Origin: Tissierellia bacterium
Lineage (GTDB): Bacteria; Bacillota; Clostridia; Tissierellales; Sedimentibacteraceae
Direction of reading: 5' to 3'
Length of the DNA: 40,787 bases
Assembly (NCBI GenBank): GCA_028700795.1
Contig: JAQVRY010000002.1
Coordinates: 1 to 40,787 of the forward strand
Part shown: positions 16,275 to 23,909 of the stretch, one piece after another
Layout: every line of letters begins with the position of its first letter
Position numbering within the stretch: the stretch's first letter is position 1
Translations under genes and position numbers: made by a program
Notes under the pieces: generated by a model
What the model was told of the DNA's origin: nothing
The model's database searches: none
What the model saw: only the letters and a program-made list of their open reading frames with translations

Positions 16275-16867
16275 TGCATTCCTTCATTCTTAATATTATA
16301 AATATCCTTTAAAATCTCTATTCCTATTTCAGTATACTTTTCAGAATTCAACCTGCCGCTGTAATTTTCAAAGTAATCTTTTTCTTTTCCTATATACAGT
16401 TTAAGTTTTCCCCTGAATTTATAGGTTCCTTCCATATATACAGGCATTATATTAACCTTTGCTTTATTAGCTATTAACGCAATTCCCGATTTTGCATTTT
16501 TTTCATCAAATCCTGTCTTAATTCTTGTTCCTTCAGGATATATTCCTAATATACCGCCGTTATTCAAAATATTAAGAGAGTTTTTAATTGACGATAAGGA
16601 AACTCCTTTCCTGTCGACGGGAAATGCACCAAGATTTCTGAAAATAAAAGATAAAAATTTGTTTTCAAACAATTCTTTCTTGCCCATGAAGTAAATTTGC
16701 CGCTTTGTTGATATGGCTAAAATTACAGGGTCAATCATAGATCTGTGATTTCCGCAAATTATTAAGCCACCTTCTATATTATCAAGGTTCTCTTTATTAT
16801 ACACCTTTAAATCAAAAATAACAAATACCAGAACCTTCAATATAATTAACGCTATTTTATAAAACAT
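16271..16867 (-). CDS. plsC: 1-acyl-sn-glycerol-3-phosphate acyltransferase (PlsC family)
   Basis: A 198-residue membrane-associated acyltransferase that adds the second acyl chain in phosphatidic acid synthesis. The HX4D motif is NHRSMID and the second block is GIYPEGTR. A hydrophobic N-terminal segment (IALIILKVLVFVIF) anchors it. The ATG at 16867 is chosen because the GGAGG site lies within the last codons of cmk and the ATG overlaps the cmk end; an upstream start eight codons earlier has no such site. The cmk-plsC-ispH/S1 order is common in Clostridia. Confidence 0.88.
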   Translation of the reverse strand: MFYKIALIILKVLVFVIFDLKVYNKENLDNIEGGLIICGNHRSMIDPVILAISTKRQIYFMGKKELFENKFLSFIFRNLGAFPVDRKGVSLSSIKNSLNILNNGGILGIYPEGTRIKTGFDEKNAKSGIALIANKAKVNIMPVYMEGTYKFRGKLKLYIGKEKDYFENYSGRLNSEKYTEIGIEILKDIYNIKNEGMQ

Positions 16868-17507
16868 TGCTTCCTCCGATATATTGTGCAATAGTCTTTG
16901 TAACTTTAATCAAGTCCATTTTTGTAGTGTCAATCAATATTGCATCCTCTGCCGGTTTCAGTGGAGAAAACCTCCTAGTTGAATCATTTTCGTCACGTTT
17001 CTTCATATCATTGAAAACAATTGCGTAGTCAACTTTTATATTGTTTATTTTCAACTGTTCGTAACGTCTTCTTGCCCTCTCTTCCAATGATGCGGTTATA
17101 AAAAACTTATATTCTGCATCCGGAAATACTGTTGTACCAATATCACGACCTTCTAATACCGCATTTTTATTTTCTGCAGTTTTACGTTGAATTTCAACCA
17201 TTTTTTCTCTGACAACTTTTAAGGCGGATATTTTTGAAGCTGCTATAGATATAGCTTCTTCTCTAATTACATTTTCAACATTTTCTCCATCTAAAAATAT
17301 TTTATTGTCATAGTAGGTAATATTGGTCGTTTTTAACATTTCTGTAATTTCAACTTCATTTATGTCGATATTTTGTATATATGCTTTATATGCAAGAGCC
17401 CTGTACATAGCCCCTGTATCGATGTACTCAAATCCAATTTCTTTGCTTAATAGTCTTGCAACAGTGCTTTTCCCCGCTCCTGATGGTCCGTCTATTGCGA
17501 TTATCAT
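16857..17507 (-). CDS. cmk: Cytidylate kinase
   Basis: A 216-residue CMP/dCMP kinase. It has the P-loop GPSGAGKST at residues 7-15, DTGAMYRALAYKA, LEGRDIGTTVFPDA and a lid region with RRYEQL and the DSTR segment. It supplies CDP/dCDP for nucleic-acid and phospholipid synthesis. It is the first gene of the cmk-plsC-ispH operon, preceded by AAAGGA and a sigma-A promoter at 17581-17609. Length is normal for the family. Confidence 0.93.
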   Translation of the reverse strand: MIIAIDGPSGAGKSTVARLLSKEIGFEYIDTGAMYRALAYKAYIQNIDINEVEITEMLKTTNITYYDNKIFLDGENVENVIREEAISIAASKISALKVVREKMVEIQRKTAENKNAVLEGRDIGTTVFPDAEYKFFITASLEERARRRYEQLKINNIKVDYAIVFNDMKKRDENDSTRRFSPLKPAEDAILIDTTKMDLIKVTKTIAQYIGGSNVL

Positions 17508-17580
17508 ATTGTTATCCTTTCATAGTTGTATATATGAATGAAGAAACCAGACGTCCCACATGTGGCTCCAACACCTTAAC

Positions 17581-17609
17581 ATTATAGTACATATTGTAAA
17601 ATATAACAA
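17581..17609 (-). promoter_or_regulatory. Sigma-A promoter for cmk-plsC-ispH/S1
   Basis: On the minus strand TTGTTA, a 17-nt spacer and a perfect TATAAT. The leader of about 67 bases contains the short palindrome CCACATGTGG. I looked for T-box features in it and found none. Confidence 0.65.
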
Positions 17610-17633
17610 CAAATTTTTTTTATGGCACAGCTA

Positions 17634-17665
17634 ACAAAAAAGAGATATCTTTTACTTAAGATATC
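17634..17665 (-). terminator. Intrinsic terminator after the RpiR gene
   Basis: GATATCTT at 17644-17651 pairs with AAGATATC at 17658-17665 (6-nt loop), followed on the minus strand by TCTTTTTTG. Confidence 0.75.
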
Positions 17666-17691
17666 CCTAAATGATTTCTTTGCAAGTACGG

Positions 17692-17716
17692 GGGGGACTT
17701 TGAAGGTTTGTCCCCC
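17692..17716. repeat. REP-like inverted repeat GGGGGAC/GTCCCCC
   Basis: Seven-bp G+C-rich arms with an 11-nt loop, four bases after the RpiR stop codon and just ahead of the terminator. It belongs by core sequence and geometry to the same set as 1489, 10479 and 29555. Confidence 0.5.
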
Positions 17717-17719
17717 ATC

Positions 17720-18574
17720 CTATAAGTTCTGATATATACTGTTATTGTCCCAGAGTTTTTCTAAAGCATTAAAGTATTCAACTATTTCCTCTTTCTCTCT
17801 CAAGCTTATATTTATTATCAAGTGATTTATCATTGCCATAGGTACTACTAAAGAGTCAACAAATGATACAATGTTGCTTTTTGCCAATAGTGACACATCT
17901 GCCAAAGCGTAGGCAGGTGATTCTTCAGTGTCGGTAATTGCAACTATTTTTGTATTGCGTCCCTTAACAAATCTTGCAGCATCAAGTGTTGTTCTGGAAT
18001 ACCTTGGGTAACTTATAATAATTAATAAATCATCTTCTTTAATTCTTATAATTTCTTCATATAAGGAATTAACACCGCTGTTATTTAGCACTTTAGCGTT
18101 ATTCAAGATTACATCCAAATAAAACCCTAAATAATTTGACATAGTCGAAGATGTTCTAAGCCCTAATACAAATACTCTTTCAGCATCTAAAATGAGCTCA
18201 GTAGCTTTATCTAATGCTTCCATATCAAAATGTTCATATAAATAACGCAAGTTGTTCATTTCATTTTTTAAATTCTTTTTATGAAGCTTTAACTTGTCAT
18301 TTACATCATCATTAAGACCTATTCTTTGAACTGTAGTTAATTTATTTTTAATTAAAACCTGTAAAGCTTTTTGCATTTCAGGAAATCCAGAATATCCCAA
18401 GGCTGATGCAAATCTGACTACGGTTGATTCACTTACTTCTACTGTTTCAGCAATCTTTGCAGCAGTCATAAATGCAGCTTTGTCATAGTGTTCAATAATA
18501 AATTGAGCTATTAGCTTTTGTCCTCTGCTGAATTTATGAAAGTTATTTTTAATAATGCTTATTAAATCATTCAT
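17720..18574 (-). CDS. MurR/RpiR family transcriptional regulator
   Basis: A 284-residue regulator. The N-terminal RpiR helix-turn-helix domain (about 1-77) contains KIAETVEVSESTVVRFASALGYSGF. The C-terminal SIS domain (about 120-250) contains VFVLGLRTSSTMSNYLGFYLD and the LLIIISYPRYSRTTLDAA phosphosugar-binding region. RpiR proteins respond to phosphorylated sugars or related metabolites. The ATG follows GAGGG, which is part of the last codons of the gamma-subunit gene, so it is translated with the oxidoreductase operon and probably regulates it. An RpiR regulator bound to a 2-oxoacid oxidoreductase operon is not a standard pairing. Confidence 0.85.
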   Translation of the reverse strand: MNDLISIIKNNFHKFSRGQKLIAQFIIEHYDKAAFMTAAKIAETVEVSESTVVRFASALGYSGFPEMQKALQVLIKNKLTTVQRIGLNDDVNDKLKLHKKNLKNEMNNLRYLYEHFDMEALDKATELILDAERVFVLGLRTSSTMSNYLGFYLDVILNNAKVLNNSGVNSLYEEIIRIKEDDLLIIISYPRYSRTTLDAARFVKGRNTKIVAITDTEESPAYALADVSLLAKSNIVSFVDSLVVPMAMINHLIINISLREKEEIVEYFNALEKLWDNNSIYQNL

Positions 18575-18575
18575 G

Positions 18576-19112
18576 TTACCCTCTTGCTAATTTAATACCT
18601 TCTTCAAATGCATCCGTGTTTTTCTGAACTGTATGAGCTGGGACTCTTTCAGTTATGGAGCGTATCATAATATCCTTATCAATTATGCCTTCTCCCATCA
18701 ATTCATAAATTGCACCTAATGAGATTATATTAGCTACCAATTGCGTTTCAAATTTCTCCTGTGCAGTTCTCAATATGGGAAGAGTATATACTTTAAATGT
18801 TTCGTCTCCCGATAGTTTAACACTTTCATCAACTATTAGTATACCATTTGTTTCCAAAGATGAATTGTATTTATCGTATGCTTTTTGAGTAAGAGAAAGA
18901 AGTATATTTGCCCTTGTTATTTTTGGGTAATTTATTTCATCATTGCTCAAAATTACTTCCGCTTTACTTGCACCGCCTCTTGCTTCAGGTCCATACGACT
19001 GAGTTTGTATAGCATTTAATCCTTGTTCAACTCCGGCATTCGCTAATATAATAGCTGCTAATATAACTCCCTGTCCACCTGAACCGCTAAGTCTTATCTC
19101 TAACTTTTTCAT
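18576..19112 (-). CDS. korC: 2-oxoacid:ferredoxin oxidoreductase, gamma subunit
   Basis: A 178-residue gamma subunit with the typical start RLSGSGGQGVILAAIILANAG and the QTQSYGPEARGGASKAEVILS motif. This subunit binds the CoA adenine part in the assembled enzyme. It follows the beta subunit after 11 bases with a GGGGGA site. The enzyme oxidatively decarboxylates a 2-oxoacid to its acyl-CoA and passes electrons to ferredoxin. The 2-oxoglutarate (Kor) label is the closest pattern; branched-chain 2-oxoacids (Vor) cannot be excluded. Confidence 0.85.
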   Translation of the reverse strand: MKKLEIRLSGSGGQGVILAAIILANAGVEQGLNAIQTQSYGPEARGGASKAEVILSNDEINYPKITRANILLSLTQKAYDKYNSSLETNGILIVDESVKLSGDETFKVYTLPILRTAQEKFETQLVANIISLGAIYELMGEGIIDKDIMIRSITERVPAHTVQKNTDAFEEGIKLARG

Positions 19113-19123
19113 TTCATATCCCC

Positions 19124-19939
19124 CTATCCTTGAAGTTTATCAATAATAACTTGATAACTTTCTGTATATTCAGGCTGTGGATTGTTGTAAAATTCTCCAA
19201 TTATAATTTTATTCTTGCCTTTTTCAGGATCTTTATCAACTACTTTTTTATCAACACAATTTTCCTTTAAAAAAGTATGCATTTTGAAAGCACTGCCCTT
19301 TTTGTTTCTTCTTCCGTAATATGTTGGACATAAGCTTAAACCTTCTATAAACGAAAATCCTTTGTTTTGTATTCCGTTTTCTATTAATTTTTGCATAAGA
19401 GGTGCATGGTAAGCAGTTCCTCTGCCTACATAGGTAGCTCCTGCTCCTTGAGCCAAGCTGCAAAGATTAAAAGATTTATCTATATTGCCATAAGGTGTAG
19501 TGGTTGCCAGATCTCCAAAAGGAGTAGTAGGTGAAAATTGTCCACCCGTCATTCCATAAATGTTATTGTTAAAAACTACTGCTGTTATATCAATATTTCT
19601 TCTTGAGGCATGTATGAGGTGATTACCTCCAATAGCCGAACTGTCGCCGTCTCCCATGATTACAATAACGTGAAGTTTGGGATTTGCAAATTTAATACCT
19701 GTTGCAAAAGCCAATGCTCGTCCATGAGTTGTATGCAGTGTATTGAAATCTAGATAGCCTGGAGCTCTTGATGAGCAGCCGATACCTGAAACTATTACTA
19801 CTTCATCTTTATTAAGTCCTAATTTATCTACTGCCCTCACTATAGTATTTGTCAAAGTGCCATGTCCGCATCCTGGGCACCATATATGAGGAAGCTTGTT
19901 TGCTCTGTAATATTTTTTAGTTGTTTCGTTACAGTTCAT
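19124..19939 (-). CDS. korB: 2-oxoacid:ferredoxin oxidoreductase, beta (thiamine diphosphate) subunit
   Basis: A 271-residue beta subunit. Cysteines of HIWCPGCGHG coordinate the proximal Fe-S cluster, IGCSSRAPGYLDFNTLHTTHGRA lies at the active site, and the thiamine diphosphate motif is GDGDSSAIGGNHLIHASRRN. It starts one base into the alpha-subunit stop (TAATG), which indicates translational coupling. The HGRALAFATGIKFANP segment is typical of the Kor branch. It is catalytically complete on inspection. Confidence 0.9.
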   Translation of the reverse strand: MNCNETTKKYYRANKLPHIWCPGCGHGTLTNTIVRAVDKLGLNKDEVVIVSGIGCSSRAPGYLDFNTLHTTHGRALAFATGIKFANPKLHVIVIMGDGDSSAIGGNHLIHASRRNIDITAVVFNNNIYGMTGGQFSPTTPFGDLATTTPYGNIDKSFNLCSLAQGAGATYVGRGTAYHAPLMQKLIENGIQNKGFSFIEGLSLCPTYYGRRNKKGSAFKMHTFLKENCVDKKVVDKDPEKGKNKIIIGEFYNNPQPEYTESYQVIIDKLQG

Positions 19940-21075
19940 TATTTATTACCTCCTATTGCTTTAACAATTTCTTCAGGAGTGATTAATTCACCATTTACTT
20001 TATTTATACTTTTAACTGTACAATTTTTGCATGCAATCCTTTCAACTTCAAGGACATACTGTCCTAAGTTCATTTCTGCAACATATATTTCTTTTGCGTT
20101 TAATGAAACTTTGTTTACTTGTTTTTCTAAGAAAGGCCAAATGGTTATGGGTCTGAATAAACCTGCCTTAATATTTTGTTTCCTAAGATCGTCTACGGCA
20201 CTTTTAGCTGACCTTGATACTCCACCGTATGCGATTATAACAATCTCTGCATCTTCTAATTTATATTCTTCATAATATGAAAAATCATCTATATTTTTAT
20301 CAACTTTATCAACTAGTCGTCTGACTAATTTTTCAGATATTTCATTGTTGTTTGTTGGAAAACCAGTTTCATCATGAGTAAGTCCAGATACATGGTATCT
20401 GTATCCTTCTCCGAATGGTGCCATTGGAGGTATCATGTCTTCATCAGGCCTGTAAGCAACATAATCCTCAGGCTTGCATGTTGGTTTTTTTCTGTCTATT
20501 ATTTCTATTTCCGAAGCATCTTTAAAAGCCATTTTCTCCCTCATATGTCCTACGGTTTCATCCATAAGAAATATGACTGGAGTTCTGTATTTTTCTGCTA
20601 AGTTAAATGCTTTGACAGTATATTCAAATGTTTCTTGAACAGAGTTAGGAGTTAAGGCTATAGCCGGATGGTCTCCATGCGTTCCCCACTTTGCCTGCAT
20701 TACTTCACCTTGGGCAGGAGATGTGGGAAGTCCTGTACTTGGTCCCCCTCTTTGCACATTTACAACAACACAAGGTATTTCAGTAATAGCTGCATATCCT
20801 ATGTTTTCCTGCATTAAAGAGAAACCCGGGCCGCTTGTTGCAGTCATTGTTTTTTTACCTGCAAGCGAGCCTCCTATAATTGCAGCCATACTTGCAAGTT
20901 CATCTTCCATCTGTATGAATCTGCCTCCAAGCGCTGGCAGCTTTTCTGCAGATATTTCCGCTATTTCTGTTGATGGTGTTATGGGATAACCGGCAAAAAA
21001 TCTCATACCGGCAGCTAATGCACCTTCAACGCAAGCTTCATTTCCTTGAACTAATTTGTATCCCTCTTTATTCAT
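19939..21075 (-). CDS. korA: 2-oxoacid:ferredoxin oxidoreductase, alpha subunit
   Basis: A 378-residue alpha subunit beginning with the pyrimidine-binding region, GNEACVEGALAAGMRFFAGYPITPSTEIAE. It continues with the conserved MEDELASMAAIIGGSLAGKK, TSGPGFSLMQENIGYA and RGGPSTGLPT motifs. It carries no fused gamma domain, so the enzyme is of the four-subunit type. Its start overlaps the delta-subunit stop (ATGA), and GGAGG lies in the delta C-terminal codons. Confidence 0.9.
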   Translation of the reverse strand: MNKEGYKLVQGNEACVEGALAAGMRFFAGYPITPSTEIAEISAEKLPALGGRFIQMEDELASMAAIIGGSLAGKKTMTATSGPGFSLMQENIGYAAITEIPCVVVNVQRGGPSTGLPTSPAQGEVMQAKWGTHGDHPAIALTPNSVQETFEYTVKAFNLAEKYRTPVIFLMDETVGHMREKMAFKDASEIEIIDRKKPTCKPEDYVAYRPDEDMIPPMAPFGEGYRYHVSGLTHDETGFPTNNNEISEKLVRRLVDKVDKNIDDFSYYEEYKLEDAEIVIIAYGGVSRSAKSAVDDLRKQNIKAGLFRPITIWPFLEKQVNKVSLNAKEIYVAEMNLGQYVLEVERIACKNCTVKSINKVNGELITPEEIVKAIGGNK

Positions 21076-21269
21076 TTTTTACCTCCAATCCAAATAGCAT
21101 TGTCCGGACATCTCAGTTCGCACTGTCCACAAAGAATACATTTGTCCCTGTTAGCTATGAAACATTTGTTGTCTTTAATTTCCAGTACTTTTGTTGGACA
21201 AAAACCGACGCATACACCACAACCTTTGCACCATGGTATATTTTGTAAAAGAATTCTTTCATCAGCCAT
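21072..21269 (-). CDS. korD: 2-oxoacid:ferredoxin oxidoreductase, delta (2[4Fe-4S] ferredoxin) subunit
   Basis: A 65-residue ferredoxin-like subunit with two complete cluster motifs, CKGCGVCVGFCP and CILCGQCELRCP. It takes electrons from the thiamine site to external ferredoxin. It is the first gene of the delta-alpha-beta-gamma-rpiR operon, with GGAGGAG upstream of its ATG and a promoter at 21300-21327. Confidence 0.9.
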   Translation of the reverse strand: MADERILLQNIPWCKGCGVCVGFCPTKVLEIKDNKCFIANRDKCILCGQCELRCPDNAIWIGGKK

Positions 21270-21299
21270 ATAGCTCCTCCATATAATTTCGTTATAATA

Positions 21300-21327
21300 A
21301 TTATAACATATTCATGAATTTTTGCAA
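21300..21327 (-). promoter_or_regulatory. Sigma-A promoter of the korDABC-rpiR operon
   Basis: On the minus strand TTGCAA, a 16-nt spacer and TATAAT. The transcript would start near 21293. A second TTGCAAGA 31 bases upstream and an inverted repeat flank the -35 region (see the entry at 21328). Confidence 0.5.
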
Positions 21328-21368
21328 GAAATATATCAAATAATACTACATATTGCAAGATATATTTC
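21328..21368. promoter_or_regulatory. Candidate operator upstream of the kor promoter
   Basis: GAAATATATC (21328-21337) and GATATATTTC (21359-21368) are a perfect 10-bp inverted repeat abutting the -35. The word TTGCAAGA also occurs twice, 31 bases apart, on the plus strand. The spacing of about three helical turns suits a dimeric or tetrameric regulator such as the RpiR protein encoded in the operon. Confidence 0.4.
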
Positions 21369-21477
21369 ATAATCTGCATATATTTGTCAGGCAAACGTTT
21401 ATTATGACAAAATTTAGTTGTTTGAGTAAGTTTTATGCAAGAAAAGTACAAGTAGTATCAATTAAATTGACGAAGAG

Positions 21478-22188
21478 TTACCTCTTTAAATATTTTATTT
21501 CATCATCGGTTAAATATATCCATTGTCCTTCCATCAATCCGCCTAAATTTATATTACCAAAGGATATTCTTTTTAGTTTAATCACTCTGTGACCTATCTT
21601 CTCAAACATTTTTCTTACCTGTCTGTTTTTACCCTCATGAATACTTATTTGCACAGATGTATTCTTTTGGGAGCGATTTATCAATTTTACTTTGGCAGGA
21701 GCGGTTTTGTAACCGTCAATTAAAATACCGTTTTTTAATATGTTTATAGAATCCTCACTTATACTTCCTTTAATATCTGCCTCATAGGTTTTGAAGATGT
21801 GATATTTGGGATGCATTAATTTGTTGGCAAGGTCTCCATCATCAGTTAGTAACAGTAATCCGGAAGTATCGTAATCAAGTCTCCCTATGGGATAAATTCT
21901 TTCTTTAATATTAACTAAATCAAGAACAGTTTTGCGATTGAACTGGTCCTTGACAGTAGTAATATATCCCTCAGGCTTATACAATTTTATGTAGATATGT
22001 TCTTCTTTTTCCTGTATCCTTTTATTGTATACGGTAACGACATCCTTTTCAGGAGATATCTTACTTCCAAGCTCTTTTACAATTATTCCGTTAACTTTTA
22101 CATTGCCTTGTAAAATTATTTCCTCAGCTTTACGTCTTGAAGCAATTCCGCAGCGAGCTATATACTTTTGCAGCCTTTCTTCTTTCAT
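21478..22188 (-). CDS. rluB: rRNA pseudouridine synthase, RluB/RsuA family
   Basis: A 236-residue enzyme. The S4 RNA-binding domain spans residues 1-60 (RLQKYIARCGIASRRKAEEII). The catalytic motif is GRLDYDTSGLLLLTDDG, with the nucleophilic Asp at 105. RluB modifies U2605 of 23S rRNA in E. coli; RsuA acts on 16S, and the exact site here is inferred. It has its own sigma-A promoter. No clear terminator was found between it and the kor promoter region. The ribosome binding site (GGGAG) is rather far from the ATG. Confidence 0.88.
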   Translation of the reverse strand: MKEERLQKYIARCGIASRRKAEEIILQGNVKVNGIIVKELGSKISPEKDVVTVYNKRIQEKEEHIYIKLYKPEGYITTVKDQFNRKTVLDLVNIKERIYPIGRLDYDTSGLLLLTDDGDLANKLMHPKYHIFKTYEADIKGSISEDSINILKNGILIDGYKTAPAKVKLINRSQKNTSVQISIHEGKNRQVRKMFEKIGHRVIKLKRISFGNINLGGLMEGQWIYLTDDEIKYLKR

Positions 22189-22225
22189 AATCTCATGACA
22201 TCTCCCTTTATAGTAATCTCTTAAT

Positions 22226-22254
22226 ATTATATAATAAACATATAGATATGTAAA
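22226..22254 (-). promoter_or_regulatory. Sigma-A promoter for rluB
   Basis: On the minus strand TTTACA, a 17-nt spacer and a perfect TATAAT, giving a leader of about 30 bases. Confidence 0.6.
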
Positions 22255-22297
22255 TTAATAACCTGTCCATTATTACGAGAACGGGAATGGCGTTATA

Positions 22298-22317
22298 AAA
22301 CCCGCGAGAGCGGGTTT
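22298..22317 (-). terminator. Terminator after dacB
   Basis: AAACCCGC, loop GAGA, GCGGGTTT: an 8-bp G+C-rich stem overlapping the dacB stop codon. On the minus strand the stem ends in TTTTAT, a short T-tract. Confidence 0.65.
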
Positions 22318-23350
22318 ATTTAGTAATCAGGCATCCTGTGTGAATCTTGGTTTTCCCCAAATATATGTTGTAGGTTCCGCATGTTTTAGTATCTGAATCA
22401 TTTGACAAAAGCTCCGGTTCAATTAATGCTTCAAAACGGATTTGTTTTATTTCTTTATCCGTCAATACACATCTAAAGCTGTCTTCTATAAAGACAGGGC
22501 TTTTTTCAGAAGTATATTTTACAAACTGCTCTTTTTCAACTATGCTGTAGCATTTGTAATTTTCAAAAGCCCAATCGAAGATTTGATAACTGTCGTTAAA
22601 CCAATTGTTGTCATTGAGAAGTACTGCTATAATTTCAGTACCATCCTTTTCTGCAGATGCTACTAAACATCTTCCTGCTGCTTTTGTATATCCTATTTTG
22701 ATTCCAGTACCATATTTATACTGATAAACAACTTTATTTTTATTATAGAAAATATTGTTCATACTTTCAGCCTTATATTTTTCAGCAGTCGCAATTTCCC
22801 GGAATGTAGCATTCTTCATAGCATAGGCACTTATAAGCGCTAAGTCATATGCTGTTGAATAATGATTATCATGATGAAGACCGTTAGCATTTTCAAAATT
22901 TGTGTCTAAAGCGCCTAATTCTTCAGCTTTTTTATTCATCATTGATATAAAGCCTTCCGGATCATTTCTGCCGGCAAATTTAGATAAAGTTGCTGCTGCA
23001 TCGTTTCCGGAGCGAAGCATGGTTCCATATAGCAAATCAATTATCGACACTGTTTGCTTAGGTCTTAAATAGATGCTGGAGCCCTCTATGCCTGAACATT
23101 CAGGTGGCACCTCTATTTTTTGGTTTAAATCTTCGATGGTTTCAATTGCAAGAATTGCTGTCATTATTTTAGTTGTGCTTGCAATGGGCAGTTTTATGTT
23201 TGCATTATGGGATTTAAGAATTCTTCCCGACTGTGCATCTATCACTATGTACGCTTGTGCTGTAACACCGGGCATAGCTCCAATTTGCGTAAATTGGCAA
23301 GAAAAAATAAATATGACTATCAACAAAGCGATTATTCTTTTAAATATCAC
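22316..23350 (-). CDS. dacB: D-alanyl-D-alanine carboxypeptidase (S11), sporulation DacB-like
   Basis: A 344-residue penicillin-binding protein with a signal peptide (MIFKRIIALLIVIFIFS). The active-site motifs are SxxK at S58-K61 (ASTTK) and SxN at 114-116 (SGN). The third box, normally KTG, reads KIG at 218-220, with the flanking GYTKAAG intact. It removes the terminal D-Ala from peptidoglycan; DacB acts on spore cortex. It starts with GTG, overlapping the end of ytfJ by 11 bases, so the two are coupled. A Thr-to-Ile change in the KTG box may reduce activity or alter beta-lactam binding. Confidence 0.82.
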   Translation of the reverse strand: MIFKRIIALLIVIFIFSCQFTQIGAMPGVTAQAYIVIDAQSGRILKSHNANIKLPIASTTKIMTAILAIETIEDLNQKIEVPPECSGIEGSSIYLRPKQTVSIIDLLYGTMLRSGNDAAATLSKFAGRNDPEGFISMMNKKAEELGALDTNFENANGLHHDNHYSTAYDLALISAYAMKNATFREIATAEKYKAESMNNIFYNKNKVVYQYKYGTGIKIGYTKAAGRCLVASAEKDGTEIIAVLLNDNNWFNDSYQIFDWAFENYKCYSIVEKEQFVKYTSEKSPVFIEDSFRCVLTDKEIKQIRFEALIEPELLSNDSDTKTCGTYNIYLGKTKIHTGCLITK

Positions 23351-23720
23351 TATCCTTTTTCTCCCTTACTTCTTTTATGAATGACATAATGTTCATAATG
23401 GATGATGTAATATCTCCTGCGGTTGTTTCATTGTTAATATTTATAGTCCTTACATCATTATCCGGTGTTTCATAAATAAGAATTTGTGGGTTTAATTGAA
23501 GATTGACATAAGCTGCTCCTGCAAAGGGTTTTAAATCAACTGTACGAAATTTTTTGTCTATATCGCTGCCTCCTATTATGAAATTCATATTAAGCTTGGA
23601 TATTGCTAAATAATTGGTATTGTCATATAATATTTTACTGCTTATGAGCTTTTCATTTCCCGTCAAATTATTAATATTGTCCAAGGTTGTTTTAATTATA
23701 CTTTCTATGTCCTTACTCAT
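23340..23720 (-). CDS. ytfJ: YtfJ/GerW-like sporulation protein
   Basis: A 126-residue protein starting MSKDIESIIKTTLDNINNL. It follows the GerW/YtfJ pattern: an N-terminal amphipathic helix, then strands containing the IGGSDID and PFAGAAYVNLQLNPQILIYE segments, which match the family's glycine-rich core. YtfJ/GerW is needed for spore germination in Bacillus. The start at 23720 follows AAAGGGGATAAG; an upstream in-frame start has no site. The match is more divergent than usual (fewer glycines). It is cotranscribed with dacB, supporting a late sporulation role. Confidence 0.7.
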   Translation of the reverse strand: MSKDIESIIKTTLDNINNLTGNEKLISSKILYDNTNYLAISKLNMNFIIGGSDIDKKFRTVDLKPFAGAAYVNLQLNPQILIYETPDNDVRTININNETTAGDITSSIMNIMSFIKEVREKKDSDI

Positions 23721-23750
23721 CTTATCCCCTTTCTTTTTGGAAATCAATAT

Positions 23751-23811
23751 AACGAGGCATACATTCACAATCGGTATCCCATGCCTCGTTGAAACTATGC
23801 TTATTGCATAG
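23751..23811. promoter_or_regulatory. Structured leader of ytfJ-dacB: two hairpins
   Basis: AACGAGGCAT (23751-23760) pairs with ATGCCTCGTT (23781-23790), 10 bp with a 20-nt loop. Next to it CTATGC (23795-23800) pairs with GCATAG (23806-23811). Neither is followed by a T-run on the minus strand. They match no riboswitch class I recognise. Confidence 0.4.
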
Positions 23812-23868
23812 CAATTTCTTTCGATGTTTTAATTATGCCCCAAAAAAAAAGAATTATAACAAAAAAGT

Positions 23869-23909
23869 ATCCTTACACCCCCTAGGCATAAAGATACTTA
23901 TTGAACAAT
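23869..23909 (-). terminator. Terminator after the small membrane protein gene
   Basis: AAGTATC at 23875-23881 pairs with GATACTT at 23903-23909, with weaker inner pairing, and six T follow on the minus strand. It overlaps the gene's stop codon. Confidence 0.6.

Noticed and set aside
17508..17580. T-box or riboswitch in the cmk leader
   Set aside because: Only a short CCACATGTGG palindrome is present. The T-box AGGGTGGNACCGCG motif and a terminator/antiterminator pair are absent.
19251..19463. Short minus-strand frame inside korB
   Set aside because: It lies in another frame of a well-supported gene and has no recognisable product.
21155..21451. Minus-strand frame of 98 codons overlapping korD
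   Set aside because: It runs through the kor promoter and overlaps korD in another frame; no ribosome binding site at its start.
23820..23870. Sigma-A promoter for ytfJ near the CATAAT at about 23834
   Set aside because: The only possible -35 (TTGTTA) is 19 bases away, and a sporulation sigma factor is more likely; I could not define a reliable box.
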